Made by a program: the position numbers and the translations under genes. A stretch of DNA of 7,469 nt from JAAFIP01 sp031431335. Lineage in GTDB: Bacteria > Pseudomonadota > Gammaproteobacteria > Burkholderiales > Burkholderiaceae_C. The stretch lies in contig JANPDG010000235.1 of the NCBI GenBank assembly GCA_031431335.1, forward strand, positions 1 through 7,469. Reading direction: 5' to 3'. Positions 6,860-7,469 of this stretch are shown here, piece by piece (positions within the stretch are counted from its first letter, which is position 1; every line of letters starts with the position of its first letter). The notes beneath the pieces were generated by a model that was not told the DNA's origin, made no database searches, and saw nothing but the letters and a program-made list of their open reading frames with translations.

Positions 6860-7469
6860 TTAAGCCCGAGCTAAGCGGACACCACCGCTGCGTGTGGCCA
6901 AAGCGTCTAAGCCCGTAAATGCAAAATCCACCTCTGGCACCTTGCCGCTCACGATGTCAGCTATCGCCGCGCCTGAGCCGCAGGCGTGGGTCCAGCCTAG
7001 GGTGCCGTGGCCGGTGTTGAGGAACAGGTTGCTGGTTTTGCTGCGGCCAATGTAGGGCACATTGCTAGGTGTGGCGGGGCGCAAACCGGTCCAAAACTGC
7101 GCGCCTTGGCCGTCGGTCATGTCAGGGAACAGTTGGCGCACGCGGCGCACAATGGCTTGGCAGCGCACCAGGTTCAGGTCGGTGCTGTAGCCGCCCAGCT
7201 CGGCAGTGCCCGCAATGCGCAGGCGGTTGCCCAAGCGCGAGAACACCAGCTTATATTCATCGTCGGTCAGGCTGACGTTGTACGACGCGGCCTCGTTAAT
7301 GACGGGCAACGTTACCGAGTAGCCCTTGGCAGGGTAGATACGCAGCGTTTGGCCCAGCAGCTTGGCCCACTGCGCGCTGTACGAGCCAAGGCACATCACA
7401 TAAGCGTCGGCCTGCAGTGCGTGGATTTGCCCGCCTGCCTCGCCTTGGCCCTGAGCGACCTGCACTTGG
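6860..7469 (-). CDS. dadA: D-amino-acid dehydrogenase small subunit (DadA family), N-terminus outside the window
   Basis: FAD-dependent, membrane-associated oxidative deamination of D-amino acids (for example D-alanine) to 2-oxo acids, feeding electrons to the respiratory chain. About 202 C-terminal residues are visible of a family usually near 410-435. The frame stays open past the right edge, so the GTG at 7465 is an internal Val, not a start. Diagnostic blocks are DAYVMCLGSYS, YPAKGYSVTLP, the SRLGNRLRIAGTAELGGY segment, FWTGLRPATPSNVPYIGR, and the FAD-contacting LNTGHGTLGWTHACGSG, with a short variable tail to the TAA at 6860-6862. In DadA proteins GYS-T and GHGTLGWT belong to the DAO fold. 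The FAD-binding GxGxxG at the N-terminus is outside. The gene is GC-rich like the formate dehydrogenase block, so it looks like resident chromosome. No dadX or regulator is visible. Confidence 0.92.
   Translation of the reverse strand, partial: QVQVAQGQGEAGGQIHALQADAYVMCLGSYSAQWAKLLGQTLRIYPAKGYSVTLPVINEAASYNVSLTDDEYKLVFSRLGNRLRIAGTAELGGYSTDLNLVRCQAIVRRVRQLFPDMTDGQGAQFWTGLRPATPSNVPYIGRSKTSNLFLNTGHGTLGWTHACGSGAAIADIVSGKVPEVDFAFTGLDALATRSGGVRLARA

Noticed and set aside
5300..6861. AAGATTTC at 5300-5307 and its complement GAAATCTT at 6854-6861 as terminal inverted repeats of the island.
   Set aside because: Only 8 bases match, it overlaps the dadA stop codon on the right, and it is close to chance expectation.

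Overview
The window looks like a chromosomal segment of a betaproteobacterium, probably Burkholderiales and perhaps Comamonadaceae. This rests on an Fds-type formate dehydrogenase alpha gene followed by a FdhD-like maturation gene, a large FtsX/YbbP-type permease, a DadA-type D-amino-acid dehydrogenase, and GC-rich coding sequence (about 60% G+C on lines sampled by eye). The taxonomic call is an inference.

Layout. On the + strand, bases 1-1742 carry the C-terminal ~579 residues of a molybdenum formate dehydrogenase alpha subunit. The window opens one codon into the active-site Cys-His pair. It is followed by a FdhD/FdsC-like chaperone gene (1767-2615) and then an 847-residue FtsX-type ABC permease (2650-5193). 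The three genes are tightly packed and may be co-transcribed. On the - strand, bases 6860-7469 hold the C-terminal part of a D-amino-acid dehydrogenase.

Between these two ordinary blocks, from about 5194 to 6859, lies an AT-richer accessory segment. Its only convincing gene is on the - strand (5642-6463): a 273-residue protein with a HEPN-like N-terminal domain (RNxxxH motif) and two C-terminal CxxC...CxxC zinc ribbons. It is bracketed by two large imperfect palindromes, A (about 5285-5540) and B (about 6608-6844), in inverted orientation. They share a ~131-133-base core with an almost identical centre. Their long outer stems (29 and 34 bp) are unrelated in sequence, yet each is self-complementary at all but two positions. 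Several inner helices differ by paired, compensating changes while bulges and loops stay constant. This is the behaviour of a conserved folded RNA or single-stranded DNA, not of a plain terminator or a classical terminal inverted repeat.

How it fits together: the formate dehydrogenase and FdhD-like genes form a functional pair, since the chaperone sulfurates or delivers the molybdenum cofactor. The permease is probably only a positional neighbour, and its ATPase partner is not in the window. The HEPN/zinc-ribbon gene with its two structured repeats is the best candidate for an undescribed system or mobile unit. Its function cannot be read from the sequence alone.
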